Positions 48,088 through 60,533 are shown, numbered from the stretch's first letter. The stretch: DNA of 64,000 nucleotides from Carex sylvatica (GCA_964058845.1 CAXKVR010000003.1:347501-411500), one strand, 5' to 3'. Numbers and translations are program-made. Notes: generated by a model not told the origin, from the sequence alone.

Positions 48088-51000
48088 ATGAACAGATCAA
48101 CCGCAGCCATGGACGCAAAGGAATTCATACAAGGCCGAACTGCATACATTAGGAAAATTTCAGATAAACTAAGCAGGAGCACATTGCTTCCGACTGCTAC
48201 TGAAGAGACATTATTTAAGGAAGCGCTTAGACATGTAATTCATGTTGTTTCAAGCAAAGAATATTATGCCCCGGCTGAAGGTATATATATATATATGCCT
48301 TCCTCTTATATATATATATTCATTGGAGAGTAATTAATTCGAACGGAACTAGAAAATTTAGATTTGTAGCTGATATGTAAAATGCATAATATAATATGAA
48401 TATATGACCACTGGAATTTGAACCCAGGTCTCTACAATTATAAAATGAAATTTTAAGCACACATTTATCATCTTAATTATGAGGGAAGCTGAAATATATG
48501 CAACTTAAAACAAAATCAATTAAATTTGAATATACATGATTAATTTTTTTTTTTTTTAAATTATGTGGTGACTTTAGATCCGCCCATGAGCTAGGATTGC
48601 TTAGTTCAACATTGTTTATGCCAACCAAAGCAAGAAGCCAAAATTAAAATAGCTTAATTGTTCTTCCTCTACACTTTCAAACTGCACTTATATATGGGAC
48701 CTTTCTATATATTATTCTTAATTTCTTATGATGTTTTGAATTAATTGATAGGCACTTTGAGTTGTGATTTGAGCGCTTGCAGTAAAACAAGGGACAAAAA
48801 ACAATGCTTGAAGAAGATATTCGATCAACTGTGTCGGTTGGAGCGGAATCGTTTGTATGATCCTCCAGCAGATAATGAAATAGGATACTATCTGCTTATC
48901 AAAAAGTATACTAGATGTATCTTGCTCTTTAATCAGTGGAATTCATATGAATCAAGTACCTCTCTCATCTTTCTTGCTTTTATATATTATGTTTATTTCC
49001 TTCCATTGCTCTAATTTGCCTGATAGCTAGATGTCGATAAAGACCATAGTCCATAATTATTAGATCTTCAGGCCACAGGGGAAAGAGGTGTCGAGTTACA
49101 CAAATATAAATTGCTCTATTAGGTTGCACATGATACCCTGAATTTATAATAGACTGCAAGATTACTTTGACCTTTTCCACAAACTAAAAGAAACTTCTCC
49201 ATGAATGAATAGATTAGTATTAAACTAGGCTTCATTTTTGAAAATTTTCAAAGTGAAAGAAAAAATATATATATAATTGCAATTAATTAAGGGGAACATC
49301 ACACAAAGACTCAGACCCTCTGTCTCCCCTATTTATTTCCGGCATTTTCTTCTTTCTTGTAGATGTCTCTTTTTATTTTTTGGCATTTGTTTAATTAGTT
49401 ACATCACTGATGTGTAATTTGGTTTTAGTGATAGATGCTCCCATTTCAATGGTATTTGGGAGCATTTCGCTATTTACAACAGTTCATCATGCTCAAGAGC
49501 TCATGGAACTCAATCGATATTTTGCGGATTTGTCTGAATTTTTGGTGGAGGTGGATATTGGAGATGGTAAGTGACATGGTTCTAACTTCTAAGAGAGTTA
49601 CTCCTTTTGTTGATCGATAATGACAATGTTTATAACATGCATTGAATGAAAAATCAGCCGTTCCAAACTGGAATCGGACTGTTCCGATCTGAAAAATGTT
49701 GTATATTTAATTTATGATCCTTCTAGTACATTTAATTTATAAAAAATTGTATCTATTTTTGAAAAAAAACATAAACTTTAGATTATTTAATGATTGTTAT
49801 TCAAATAGAATTTTCAAAATAGATACAACTTTTTATAAATTAAATGTACTAGAAAGATCACAATAATTTTTGTATTACATAGAAGTGACTTTTGAACCAG
49901 AATCAATAACTCAAAATTCAAGTATTTTTATTTTTTTTCAATAACACATAAATAAATATATTAATTTTTCTTACAGTAGCGAAAAATTCGATCTGAAAAA
50001 TGTTGATCTGGATTATTTGTTGCAGTCTTTCTAATAAATCAAATTATATTGTATTCCTTCTATTTTCAAAGAAATATATTCAACATTGCTAATATTTCAA
50101 TATAAAAAATTTAAAAAAATTTGTTTTGTAAAAAAAAAAAAAGTTGGATAGATTGAGTCATGTTAATTATTAACCGGACAAAATTGTTGAAATGGGTTAG
50201 ATCCTGTCCGGTTAGTTATTAACCGTACAAAATCAATCAGTCCGGTTATTTATTAACCAGACAGGGCATTTTTCGAATTCCTGCGCGAAAATGGATAGAT
50301 TCAGTAATTTGATATGTTTTTTGGGTATTAATAAAAATTTTGGAACTTTTTTACTATTGTTGGTACAAAATAAGCTTATGTCAAAAAGATCCGAATTTTT
50401 GATCCGATTCATCCGATTCCGATTTCACGAGACCGATTGCGATTGCGATTCCAATTTTTACTTCTATGGCTTATGATGTTTATGTTATACATGCATGTGC
50501 TGATATCCATTTCATGGAGCACAATATATAATAAACATGAGAATTGCAAGTTTATTAATTTAATAAAAAGAAGGAATTGAAATTTCTATAAATAAGATTT
50601 TCAATAGCAGTCGTCAGTTTAATTAGGGTTTAGGGTTGTATGTAGAAAAAGGCCACATGTTATAAAGTTGCAAATTCACTATACAGATATGCATGACTGT
50701 ACAATCGGAGAGGTATGAAATTGTCGAAAATAAACGCACAAAACCAAACGTCTTGTTTTTATATAAAATGAACTGGGTACAATTTTGCAATGTAGATGGA
50801 TTGTAGTTGATGATGATCAACTTAACAGTTTGAATTTATTTGAACTAATCGTTGAAAAGATTAAGCTACCCCTGGCATGAGCTCATAACAAGTCAAATGT
50901 CAACATCCTTCCTGTCCCCATCATGTGCATTTTTAATCCTGCCTTAGTTATTCAAAATAAAAATCCAAATAACAAACACAACCTTTATAGTTCATTGTAT

Positions 51001-53486
51001 AACTGAAGAGCCCAAATTAACCGAAGGTCAAATTTAATTGCTCCATGTTTTGTTAAGCAGTGTCGACACTTACCCCTTTGATGGCTACAAAAGATAGATA
51101 TGAGATGGCGCCTGTAATTTGTGGGAGCAATGAAAAGAGCTACATGTTCTACAAACACAAGTTCATGTTGGCTTCAAAAGATTTGAGATGTTCTGAGTTT
51201 GCATTTTGCCCTCCCCTTGAAGAGGAGGAGAGATCTTATGTTCAAGTATTCGATGCTATTTCATCACCTTTAATTGCAGCTGAAGGTTTGTTTCTTAGAC
51301 AAAAAGTTACTGTTAAAAGACATTTTATCTTTTTGGACAACCATTTTCTGTATTATATATCATATTATTAATTAGTTAATTTGTATTTGTTGTTTCGATC
51401 ATTTTTCAGACGAGATGAATGTCTATTCTGAAGAGTTGTTTAGCCTCTACATCAAGAACATACACCAGGATATTGAGGACATAGGGAGACATTTTGCAAA
51501 ACTTAAAGGTTGGATTTTGAAGAACTTATCTATGATAGACTGGTGGGAGACTGCTGAGAGATATCTTGAAGAGTACCGGCATTCTTTTGATGTTGATGAT
51601 CTCGTTCCTGGCTTTGCTGCATTTCAAAAAAAGTTGAGCGATAAATGTATAGTCTCAAATGGGGATTTACCGGATTATATATCTCAAGTAGACCGTTGTC
51701 TCCGTATTACTCTACTTATTCATGTAGCCATGTACAGTCTTCTGTCGGCCAGTTTCAAGTTTTGTGGAATTAATAATTTAAATAACTGGAGATATCAGGC
51801 AGGGTGGGAAGCTGTTCATGCTTTGACTCTTTTAAAACACAGTAAGCTTTTAAAGTTTTCCTCGTGTAAACTTGAGCAAATGGATCTTTTTAAGGTGTTT
51901 CTTGTTCTCTCTCTTCTATTCCTACTAAAGTTATTTGTGAACATATCTGATTTACATAACCCATAAATACAAATCCATCCTTGTTGGAGTGCCTCAATAG
52001 AGACAAGTATTATGAATATCCAGAATTCCGAATGCAGTTCTGCTCGTGCTGTTCTGGAATTTTATTCAAATGAAGGGACTTTAGTACGCTTCTACAAACA
52101 AATGATTAGAAATTACCAAAACAGGGGATTAGTGTTGCTTATCTAGTAAAATGTATAGATTTTTAATTCTCAGCATAAAGTGGTTTGGCAATCCTTTATT
52201 GGAATAACTAAATAATTAATGTACATTGAGTAACAAAGAACTGTACATGTGCTTTGAGCTTTCAGGTTTTTTGGTTGGAAGTGGGATTCAAGAGAAACCT
52301 ATATTGCAAAACCCTCATAAGCTTGGTATTTACGGATTACTTCATTTTTTTTTTTTCCATTATACACATGTGCATACATAATAAGACAGATCAAGTAGCC
52401 TATTAAAATAAGTTCAAAGTTCATCCATTTGAGTAATTACTATAATTAATGGTTCCCCTATTCTTATATTTTAGTGCCTTTGGAGAATCACCAAGCTAAA
52501 AGGAAACATGAGCATATTCTTCATGAAAAGCGCCACAATGAGAATGTCGTAATTTTAGAGGGCATGATCGATGATCTTAGACACATCGGAAATTCAGATA
52601 TCATGCTAGACAAAGAAGAGATGGAACTCGTGTACAAGATTTGGGGAAGCGTGGCATCATCCATCCAATTCTTTGTCAGTGCAATGGCATATGAGCAGAG
52701 ACGATACATCATACAACACTATGACTTGTTTGATCGTATGCACATCATCTGTCTTTTGTTTTTTATTATTCAAGATATTTAATTGAGTGAGGCTATGGTA
52801 CTATGGATCATGGAGATTAGTCCGTACTATGGATCAGTATCTCTGTGATTAAAATCTAAACAGTCAATCTAAATCATTCCATATGATCTCCACATAAAAA
52901 TATACTTGTAGATCAAAATTTATATTTTTTACAATTTTATTATTATTTTTAGATAGGTAGAAACTTCAAGTGATTTTCTACTCATCTAAAAAGAGTTAAA
53001 AAAAAAAAATCTAAAATTTAGCCTGCAAGTACATTTTCATATGGAGATCATGTTGAACGGTTTAGATCAACTATTTGAACTTTGAAAATGAAGTTATTGA
53101 TCCATAGTAAGGACCAACCCCTGCTATGCATAGTACCATACCTTCATTCTAATTAATTTGGAGGTTAAACCTTTTGAGGATCTATTACGTACATGGAATT
53201 AATTTTACCTTTACCACCAAGCAAAGTATACCAAGATGCTGCAATTGTTATCATCTTAAATTAACTGGAGCTCCAAATAGTAAGTTTCTCGTAAAACTAA
53301 TCTCCTATATTCTATTCATCTTTTGCAGCTAATATGCCCGGATTGACAGCAGAAAAGACGATAGGAACAGATGATTTGTTGCCAATTTATAATAAGCAAA
53401 TGTATTGGCGTCGTAACATTTATTATTTTAGAGAAATCTTAACGAACTACAAAATTGGTCTGATTGAAAGGCTGAGAAGCTCATAA
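48088..53486 (+). CDS. Unrecognised 556-residue protein, eight exons, all introns phase 1
   Basis: Exons: 48088-48280, 48752-48955, 49429-49566, 51061-51285, 51410-51841, 52266-52325, 52475-52735, 53329-53486. They total 1671 nt with no frame break, and every junction has GT-AG. Two ATGs compete: 48088 and 48109 (CCATGGACG, the better context), giving 556 or 549 residues. The protein looks mostly helical and acidic/basic mixed. Landmarks are CSKTRDKKQCLKKIFDQLCR (exon 2), VHHAQELMELNRYFADL (exon 3), PPLEEEERSYVQVF (exon 4), WWETAERYLEEYRHSF and a hydrophobic run ITLLIHVAMYSLL (exon 5), and EKRHNENVVILEGMIDDLRH (exon 7). I see no signal peptide and no catalytic motif. I do not recognise the family. 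Clean splicing and a TATA box upstream argue that it is a real, probably expressed gene. Confidence 0.75.
49716..49859. repeat. Inverted repeat in intron 3 of the unknown gene
   Basis: GATCCTTCTAGTACATTTAA at the left pairs with TTAAATGTACTAGAAAGATC at the right; arms are about 48 bp with a 40-base loop. Probably a small MITE remnant. Intron 3 (49567-51060) also holds GGAATCGGAC/CCGATTCC words at 49670 and 50410. Confidence 0.75.
52790..53145. mobile_element. Foldback element in intron 7 of the unknown gene
   Basis: Left GGCTATGGTACTATGGATCA and right, inverted, GGTATGGTACTATGCATAGC; arms of about 170 bp meet near TTTAGATAGGTAGAAACTTC / TTCTACTCATCTAAAA. Both arms carry a version of the family core (AATCATTCCATATGATCTCC; ATCATGTTGAACGGTTTAGA). 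Confidence 0.75.
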
Positions 53487-55793
53487 TCTATCAACTCTCT
53501 AATCGCTGCTGCAGTCAAAAGCCTACAACCAGAGTGTAATCTGTGATTTAAATTCATCCTTATTAATTGTCATTTTATTTGGTTCTTTCGCCACATCAGA
53601 TGTCTTATTTTTCGATGAAAAAAGTGAGTAAGGGTTTTGCTTTGTCACTCTGAGCTGTCTTTAACTTGTCCACCCCCTCCCTGCTGTCAAATAAGGTTTT
53701 ACTGATGTTTTTCCTTATCTCTTTGTGATTACCATCCAAATCAAAACCTGCTGCTTGATTTGAGTACCATCCAAATTGCATGGTTTCAATAATATCTTTC
53801 TGGTTTCTTAGTTGTGACTCTCACTCTCCGAGGGTTAAAATAAGCTTTGATTATGGCTTTAAACAGTACATCCATATGGTTTTGATAGTAGCTGGTACAC
53901 AAACTGAGATGCATGCTTACTGGTATGGTTTTTATCCTCAACATTTTGATAGTAGCTGTTCATTTTTTTATCCTCAACATCGACTTTACTAGGATCAATA
54001 AAAAATAGGAAGTTCTCCTTCACTGTCACCGACTTCTATGATCTTGATAAGATTTCTAAATTTTATTGCGGCCATCTTTTTCTTTATATTCATACAAATC
54101 ATGTGTTTGCTTCATAAAAGTAGACCAGGTTTATGTGATGCCTACTTGATATGAATATTGGCATGTAAATTGAAACTACTGAAAATAAATTTCAAGGCCA
54201 AGCAAAGGTTTTCTAAGAAAGTTTGGAATGATTTAATTTCTTCTCTTAAATCCATATTGGTTTGACATCTATGCTGGCTGTTCTTTGGAGTATGTATAGG
54301 CTGCACCTATTTCCTTGAGCTATATATGTATAGGCTGCAACCTATTTCTTTTGAGGATGGTTTGCCATAATGGATTCTTATAGAAAAGAAAAAATAAAAC
54401 TCCGAAAAACTGACAGGCAATATGCATGGCACAGGTGAAAACCTGGATAGGAAAATCACTACAATTTTTGAGCCTTAGTTAGAAAACCCCACATCCGCAA
54501 ATTACAGTTATAGGAAAAAAGAAAGAAAAAAAGAAAGAGACAAAAGCAAAGTAGTAACTCACAAGTCATAACCCCTAATAAACCAGCATGCTATGTCTAA
54601 AGACTGAGAAAATAAAATGAAGCAAAATTGAGGTGGTTTCTTGGAGTATCAAAAGATTATCTATTGTTTTTCCTTTTTGATGCATTTCTCATTTTAGCTT
54701 GCTGATCGATCCGTTTCCTTCTACTTCAATGCATTTTCAACGAAGTTGTATAAACTCCACTGAGCAATCACTGCACAAACAATAGAAGGCAAAGGTCACA
54801 AACGAACAGGTCGGGCTGATCTAATATAGTTTTGGTCATGTTGGGTCTATGTCTCAGATCAATATATAGTTGGTTGAGGTTGGTCATTTGTCTATTATGA
54901 CATGACATCTGAGGTTACTAACTGACAAAAACCATTTGGAGTATTCAGTTTTTAGGTGAAATTAAATTATTCAGTCAGTTCGAATTTTGCCAGCTCTACC
55001 AGTATGGCACTGATGAGTGAGCGAGCAGGTGGGAGGGAGGGAGGGAGAGGAGAGAATATTTGGAAACTCATCATACCACCAATACCTGCAGCTCGAAGGT
55101 AAGATCCTGACTCGGGCTGGTTGACTTGGGTTGCAGTAGTATGTGTGAGAATCCGCAATTGGATCTGATTTTTCTGTGCCCTACGGCAATGGAAGTTTGG
55201 TTTGAAATATCAGAGTGCACGTACTTCCCACTGGGATATAGAGTTATCAGTTATGGTCCCTCACATGTAGATAGAGGAAATATATATGAGCAAACAAACT
55301 CAGAGCAAGCAAGGATAAATAAAACCTTGAAATGAAATGAAGGAGGTTAGGTTATAATTACCTCCTCTCCTCTGTATCTCAATTGCGAATTCTTGTCTCC
55401 TTTCCTACGTACTTATGCAACTCATTGTTAAGAAGAAAATAAGGTACTTTATAACAATTGATTTGAAACTACAGTACCAAATAAATATTACAAATACGAG
55501 TTTCAAATTAAAAATAAATATCGAATCAAATTACAGTCCATTGCTCCATCCAAATACAGTTAACACCGAATAATAATTATTAATTAATGTTACAAAACCT
55601 ACAGTACCAAATAATTATTACAAATACAATGTTTCAAGTTAAAATATTAATTCAAATTAGAGTCCATTGCTCCATCCAAATTAATACAACACCGAATAAT
55701 TAATTAGTCTTACAAAACCTACAGTACCAAATAAATATTACAAATACGATTGTTTCAAATTAAAATACCGTCCATTACTCCATCACCAAATAC
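53487..55793. other. Intergenic, no gene recognised
   Basis: 3' flank of the unknown gene, then AT-rich DNA. 55020-55050 is a GGGA/GGGAGG purine run. 55490-55780 holds three loose copies of ACAGTACCAAATAATTATTA / CAAATACGA / TCCATTGCTCCATCCAAAT, a degenerate tandem repeat of about 120 bp directly downstream of the broken gene. Confidence 0.5.
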
Positions 55794-56399
55794 TTACTTA
55801 AAAAGTTCAAACTTGAAAATAACAATCCTTGAATGGATCAGGATCTCCCCCCCGTTATAATTATCAGACACATATTTTTTTACCACTATACCAATGCCTG
55901 ACCATAATTCATCTGCAGTTACCTTGTGGAGATTAGAGAACATTTTTCTCCGATCATTATCTTTCCTTTTTCGACCTATTCTACTTCCTGGGTAAAATGT
56001 GTCTATAAGTCTATCTGCCTGGATGAACCGGTTACCCCTTGCATTGAGTGCTGATAGAGCCTATTTAAACAAAAACAAAAACTATTTAAACAAAAACAAA
56101 AACAAGTAAAAGAGAGACATAAAAGAGAAGAAAATTAAGAGAGACAACAAAACGAAACTTACAACTGTAAGTTTGCGGCAGCTGTTTATGAATTTATTAT
56201 CAAAGATAATATCATGACTAAGATCGTCTTCTAAGGCCAACGTGAAGGACTTATCAATGGGCCAGTCATCATCTTCGACAAGAATTGTTCTGATAATCGA
56301 TGCACCACCAAACACTACTTGGTGCAAATTTTTCACGATCGTATCTAAAATAATATTTAAACATACATATCAGTATTAAAAAAATTATTACGTACTTTT

Positions 56400-56556
56400 G
56401 GAAGAAAAAATTATAGAATCAATTTTATTGAGATAATAGAAGACAAAAAAAAAAAAAATTATAGAATCAATTTTATTGAGATAATAGAAGACCAAAAAAA
56501 AAAATTATAGAATCAATTTTATTGAGATAATAGAAGACAAAAAAAAAAAAAGTTAC
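56400..56556. repeat. About 55-bp tandem repeats in intron 1 of the disrupted gene
   Basis: TTATAGAATCAATTTTATTG followed by AGATAATAGAAGAC and an A-run occurs three times in a row (56411, 56459, 56506 approximately), next to the donor site. Confidence 0.85.
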
Positions 56557-56642
56557 CTGGTATTATACCACTATGCTCTAGTGGTCCTTCTAAATTGTTG
56601 GTCATGAAGTTAAAACAAGCTTCACGAACTTCTGTAATGGGT

Positions 56643-56814
56643 CTGTTAGGTGCGTACGTCTTGAGGAGGAGTACGGTTATAGAGGCTAGTATATCTTCAT
56701 TGAGGTGAGCGCCATGATGATTGAAAGTCTGTTAGGTGCGTACGTCTTGAGGAGGAGTACGGTTATAGAGGCTAGTATATCTTCATTGAGGTGAGCGCCA
56801 TGATGATTGAAAGT
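56643..56814 (-). repeat. Exact 86-bp tandem duplication in exon 1 of the broken gene
   Basis: Copies 56643-56728 and 56729-56814, each starting CTGTTAGGTGCGTACGTC on the plus strand, with no difference between them. Confidence 0.97.
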
Positions 56815-56976
56815 GTCAAGATTCTTTAATATAGAAGCTGGTTGGGTTTTCGCAAGGAGTTGTTCTTCATTTTCATTGGCCATTAAACGGATGGGATGAA
56901 TAATGGGTTTTCGCAAGGAATAGGAATAGAGAAACAGTGAGTGAGGAGTGAGTGGGATTGCACTTGGTATGATGGG

Positions 56977-56986
56977 TATTTATATA
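56977..56986 (-). promoter_or_regulatory. TATA box of the disrupted gene
   Basis: TATATAAATA on the minus strand, about 95 bases before the ATG at 56883, leaving a leader of about 65 nt. Confidence 0.65.
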
Positions 56987-57039
56987 CTGCTGCTCCCTCT
57001 TATTTGGTCTGTTGTGGGTCTAGCGATGTATACAGTGTA

Positions 57040-58049
57040 TACGACATTTATTTATTAGTTTGTGGATGTATACAGTGTACTCGACTCGACTTTCAGAACT
57101 AATAAATAAATGTCCTACTACACAGACCGATAGTCCGGAACAGTCCGGAACAGTACCGCGAAACAGACCGATAAGTTATAAACGGAGCGAATATCCGATA
57201 TATCCGGATCCATAAAACTCCGTAACAAATTCTTTGTTTATTCTCGCCTCCCTGGGTCACGAATTTCTCCTTTAGCTGTTTCCTCCCGGCTCCCAATATA
57301 TACTTATAAACTCAGCGTCTGCCTTGCTTGTGGGACTAAATTCAAATAGATAGTCCGGACATATTCATTTGTGACTTGTCTTTTAGCGGACCCCTCCTTA
57401 TTTATTACTCTATTTTGATCTAGGTGGTCCCCACGCACGTGTCTTCTTCTTAATTCTGCAATAGGGAATTAGTATTTTAACCTCCTTGAATCAACTATTT
57501 TATGACTTGAATCAATATTTTGATCTGGGTGGTCCCCACGCACATGTTCATCAGTTCATATGACTTGAATCAACTTTTTTTATTTTTGCGGACTTGTTTT
57601 TTCTTAAATATTTCATATTTAATTGTTTATTCGTTTTATATTTTAATTTTATATCTTAAGTTCATTTGACTCAATTATCCGTTAATTATTCGTTTCGTAT
57701 CCGTATTCGAATCCGTATCCGTGAACTATCCGTTCTGTATTCGTATCCGTTTAAGGCGAATTTGGTTTTGAATTTTGATATCCGTTTACTATCCGTATTC
57801 GTATCCGCTCATTATCCGACGGATGCGGATATGGTATCAGCATTATCCGCTCCGTATTCGCTCCGTTTTCACCCCTACTGTGTAGTGTACTCTTTCAACT
57901 ACTTAATTTCCTCTATTTAATTATTTTGTAAATACATATATCATTAGTATCTAATCCAAAACAGTTTTTTATTATTTATTTTGGAACATAAAAAAAAGAT
58001 AACAAGTTGTTTGTATCGTGATAATCTTAAAAAGTAGTGTTTTTTTTTA
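57040..58049. repeat. Segmental duplication, copy 1 (contains hAT-like element)
   Basis: 57146-58049 matches 59620-60533 almost base for base, including flanking DNA on the right (TTTCAACTACTTAATTTCCT ... AAAAAGTAGTG). It holds GGTGGTCCCCACGCAC twice and many CGTATCCG words. The right end of the element is ACGGAGCGAATACGGAGCGG inverted, at 57835-57878. The open frame seen at 57666-57920 is only repeat translation. Confidence 0.85.
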
Positions 58050-58965
58050 TCTGTTTATTGGTTTTTGTTTTTGGCAGTATTGTAATTCCTTTATTATATT
58101 TGTAGCGGTTAGTACTCTTGATAGTTTCTGTTAAGTTTCTTAAAAAAAAAATTAGAGACTGACGAAAATATTAGTTTTTCAGTCGTTAAACAATTTCATT
58201 TTGAACTTTTTTTTTTTTAATACTTAGACTTATTTAATGTTTCATTTAATTTATATATGATTATTGAAAGATTTTATGTATATCTGTTAATTTATTTTTA
58301 ATATTTTTTAATGTAAGTTACTTTATTATATATAATTGCTTAGGTCACTCATTTATGATTTTATGTCAATTCTGTCTCTATTGGCATTCAAAAAATAAAT
58401 TGGTAGCAGGTAGCATATTTTTTCGTACATGCAAATCAATACATATCCTAGTACAATCAACAATGTATCTTTTATTTTGGTTTTAAACCGGTAGGCGAGT
58501 ACAATGTATCTTATTAATTATCCTGCATTTATTAGTTTGTTTGTTGTATTTTATTTTGGCTTTGTACTCTTGTGTTTTTTTCTATTAAATTATTTTAATA
58601 AATGCATGTATTCTGACGATTTAAAAAAAAATAGTTTTAATTTTTTTTTTCTGAATATAAAGAAAAAGATAAATTTTATATGTATTTTTTAAGAGAGCTC
58701 TTGTGATTCTAGACTATAATTAATAATGACAATTATATAATATGTAATGTAGTATGTTTAACGATCTACTTTAAAAAAGATGTCGAAAATATAAGTTAAC
58801 ACACATATGATATAATTATAATCTAACTACACACGAGTATTCATTTATTTAATTAATGAGGTGTTAAATTAGGAGCATGACCAATGAAGGAAGGTGATCG
58901 GATCACTCTGACCGCTTTTTACTTTGTAGAAGCATCGAACCAGACGCATCAAAATTAGGTGATAG
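58050..58965. other. AT-rich spacer with dispersed repeat words
   Basis: No gene. TGTAAGTTACTTTATTATAT with CTTAGGTCACTCATTTATG (58313-58370) recurs at 61027 and 62218; GGTAGCAGGTAGCATAT (58403) recurs near 61957 and 62312. Confidence 0.6.
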
Positions 58966-59611
58966 CATTTATTTATTAGTTTGTGGATGTATACAGTGTA
59001 CTCTACTCTTTCAAAACCCTTTCAGAACCATTTATACAGTGTACTCGACATTTATGTCTGTGTAGTAGGACTGTGTAGTAGGAACAGTACATTTATTAGT
59101 TTATTTCAGAACCAATACTCAACTTTCAAAACTCTTTCAGAACCATTTATACAGTGTACTTGACATTTATGTCTGTGTAGTAGGAACAGTACCGGATACG
59201 GATATATCTGTACAGTGACATTTATTAGTTTATTTCAGAACCAGTACTCAACTTTCAAAACCCTTTCAGAACTATTTATACAGTGTACTCGACGTGTACT
59301 CGACATTTATGTCTGTGTAGTAGGACTGTGTAGTAGGAACAGTACATTTATTAGTTTATTTTAGAACCAGTACTCAACTTTCAAAACCCTTTCAGAACCA
59401 TTTATACAGTGTACTCGATAATTATGTCTGTGTAGTAGGAACAGTACCGGATACGGATATATTTGTACAGTGACATTTATTAGTTTATTTCAGAACCAGT
59501 ACTCAACTTTCAAAACCCTTTCCGAACCATTTATATGGTGTACTCGACATTTATGTCTCTGTAGTAGGAACAATATCCATTTATGTAGTAGGAACAGTAT
59601 CCATTTATGTC
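58966..59611 (+). repeat. Alternating minisatellite, about 127-bp units in an A-B order
   Basis: Units start at 58966, 59092, 59219, 59345 and 59474 with CATTTATTAGTTTATTTCAG (the first is longer). Types alternate. A units end GTAGGACTGTGTAGTAGGAA; B units end in CAGTACCGGATACGGATATA, which is the left terminus of the adjacent hAT-like element. The higher-order period is about 253-255 bp. Confidence 0.85.
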
Positions 59612-59619
59612 TGTGTAGT

Positions 59620-60363
59620 AGGAACAGTACCGGATACGGATATATCTAACGAGTTATAAACGGAGCGGATATCTGATATATCCGGATCCATAAAACTCCG
59701 TAACAAATTCTTCGTTTATTCTCGCCTCCCTGGGTCACGAATTTCTCCTTTAGCTGTTTCCTCCCGGCTCCCAATATATACTTATAAACTCAGCGTCTGC
59801 CTTGCTCGTGGGACTAAATTCAAATAGATAGTCCGGACATATTCATTTGTGACTTGTCTTTTAGCGGACCCCTCCTTAATTTATTACTCTATTTTGATCT
59901 AGGTGGTCCCCACGCACGTGTCTTCTTCTTAATTCTGCAATAGGGAATTAGTATTTTAACCTCCTTGAATCAACTATTTTATGACTTGAATCAATATTTT
60001 GATCTGGGTGGTCCCCACGCACATGTTCATCAGTTCATATGACTTGAATCAACTTTTTTTATTTTTGCGGACTTGTTTTTTCTTAAATATTTCATATTTA
60101 ATTGTTTATTCGTTTTATATTTTAATTTTATATCTTAAGTTCATTTGACTCAATTATCCGTTAATTATTCGTTTCGTATCCGTATTCGAATCCGTATCCG
60201 TGAACTATCCGTTCTGTATTCGTATCCGTTTAAGGCGAATTTGATTTTGAATTTTGATATCCGTTTACTATCCGTATCCGTATTCGTATCCGCTCATTAT
60301 CCGACGGATGCGGATATGGTATCAGCATTATCCGCTCCGTATTCGCTCCGTTTTCACCCCTAC
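59620..60363. mobile_element. hAT-like non-autonomous element, about 744 bp
   Basis: TGTGTAGT lies immediately left (59612-59619) and right (60364-60371), an 8-bp duplication as hAT elements make. The left end AGGAACAGTACCGGATACGG and the complement of the right end, TAGGGGTGAAAACGGAGCGA, are imperfectly inverted. Subterminal ATCCG/CGGAT words are abundant. No transposase. The same 8-mer also occurs in each minisatellite unit, so the duplication call is weaker than it looks. Confidence 0.55.
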
Positions 60364-60533
60364 TGTGTAGTGTACTCTTTCAACTACTTAATTTCCTCTA
60401 TTTAATTATTTTGTAAATACATATATCATTAGTATCTAATCCAAAACAGTTTTTTATTATTTATTTTGGAACATAAAAAAAAGATAACAAGTTGTTTGTA
60501 TCGTGACAATCTTAAAAAGTAGTGTTTTTTTTT

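Larger units (their letters stand above)
55794..56883 (-). pseudogene. Unrecognised three-exon gene disrupted by an 86-bp duplication
   Basis: Exons 56557-56883, 56163-56344 and 55794-56060 have good splice sites (donors CCAG/GTAACT and AGTT/GTAAGT). Exon 1 contains two exact, adjacent copies of an 86-bp segment. Because 86 is not a multiple of three, the frame shifts and stops at 56686-56688, after 66 codons. With a single copy the three exons would be in phase for 229 residues. Landmarks in the rest are NLHQVVFGGASIIRTILVED and FIQADRLIDTFYPGSRIGRK. I do not recognise a domain. The lack of other breaks says the lesion is recent, allele-specific or an assembly error. Confidence 0.65.

Noticed and set aside
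57666..60405. Two near-identical open frames with Arg-Ile-Arg repeats
   Set aside because: They fall inside the duplicated hAT-like block and arise from CGTATCCG word repeats; no splice or domain evidence.
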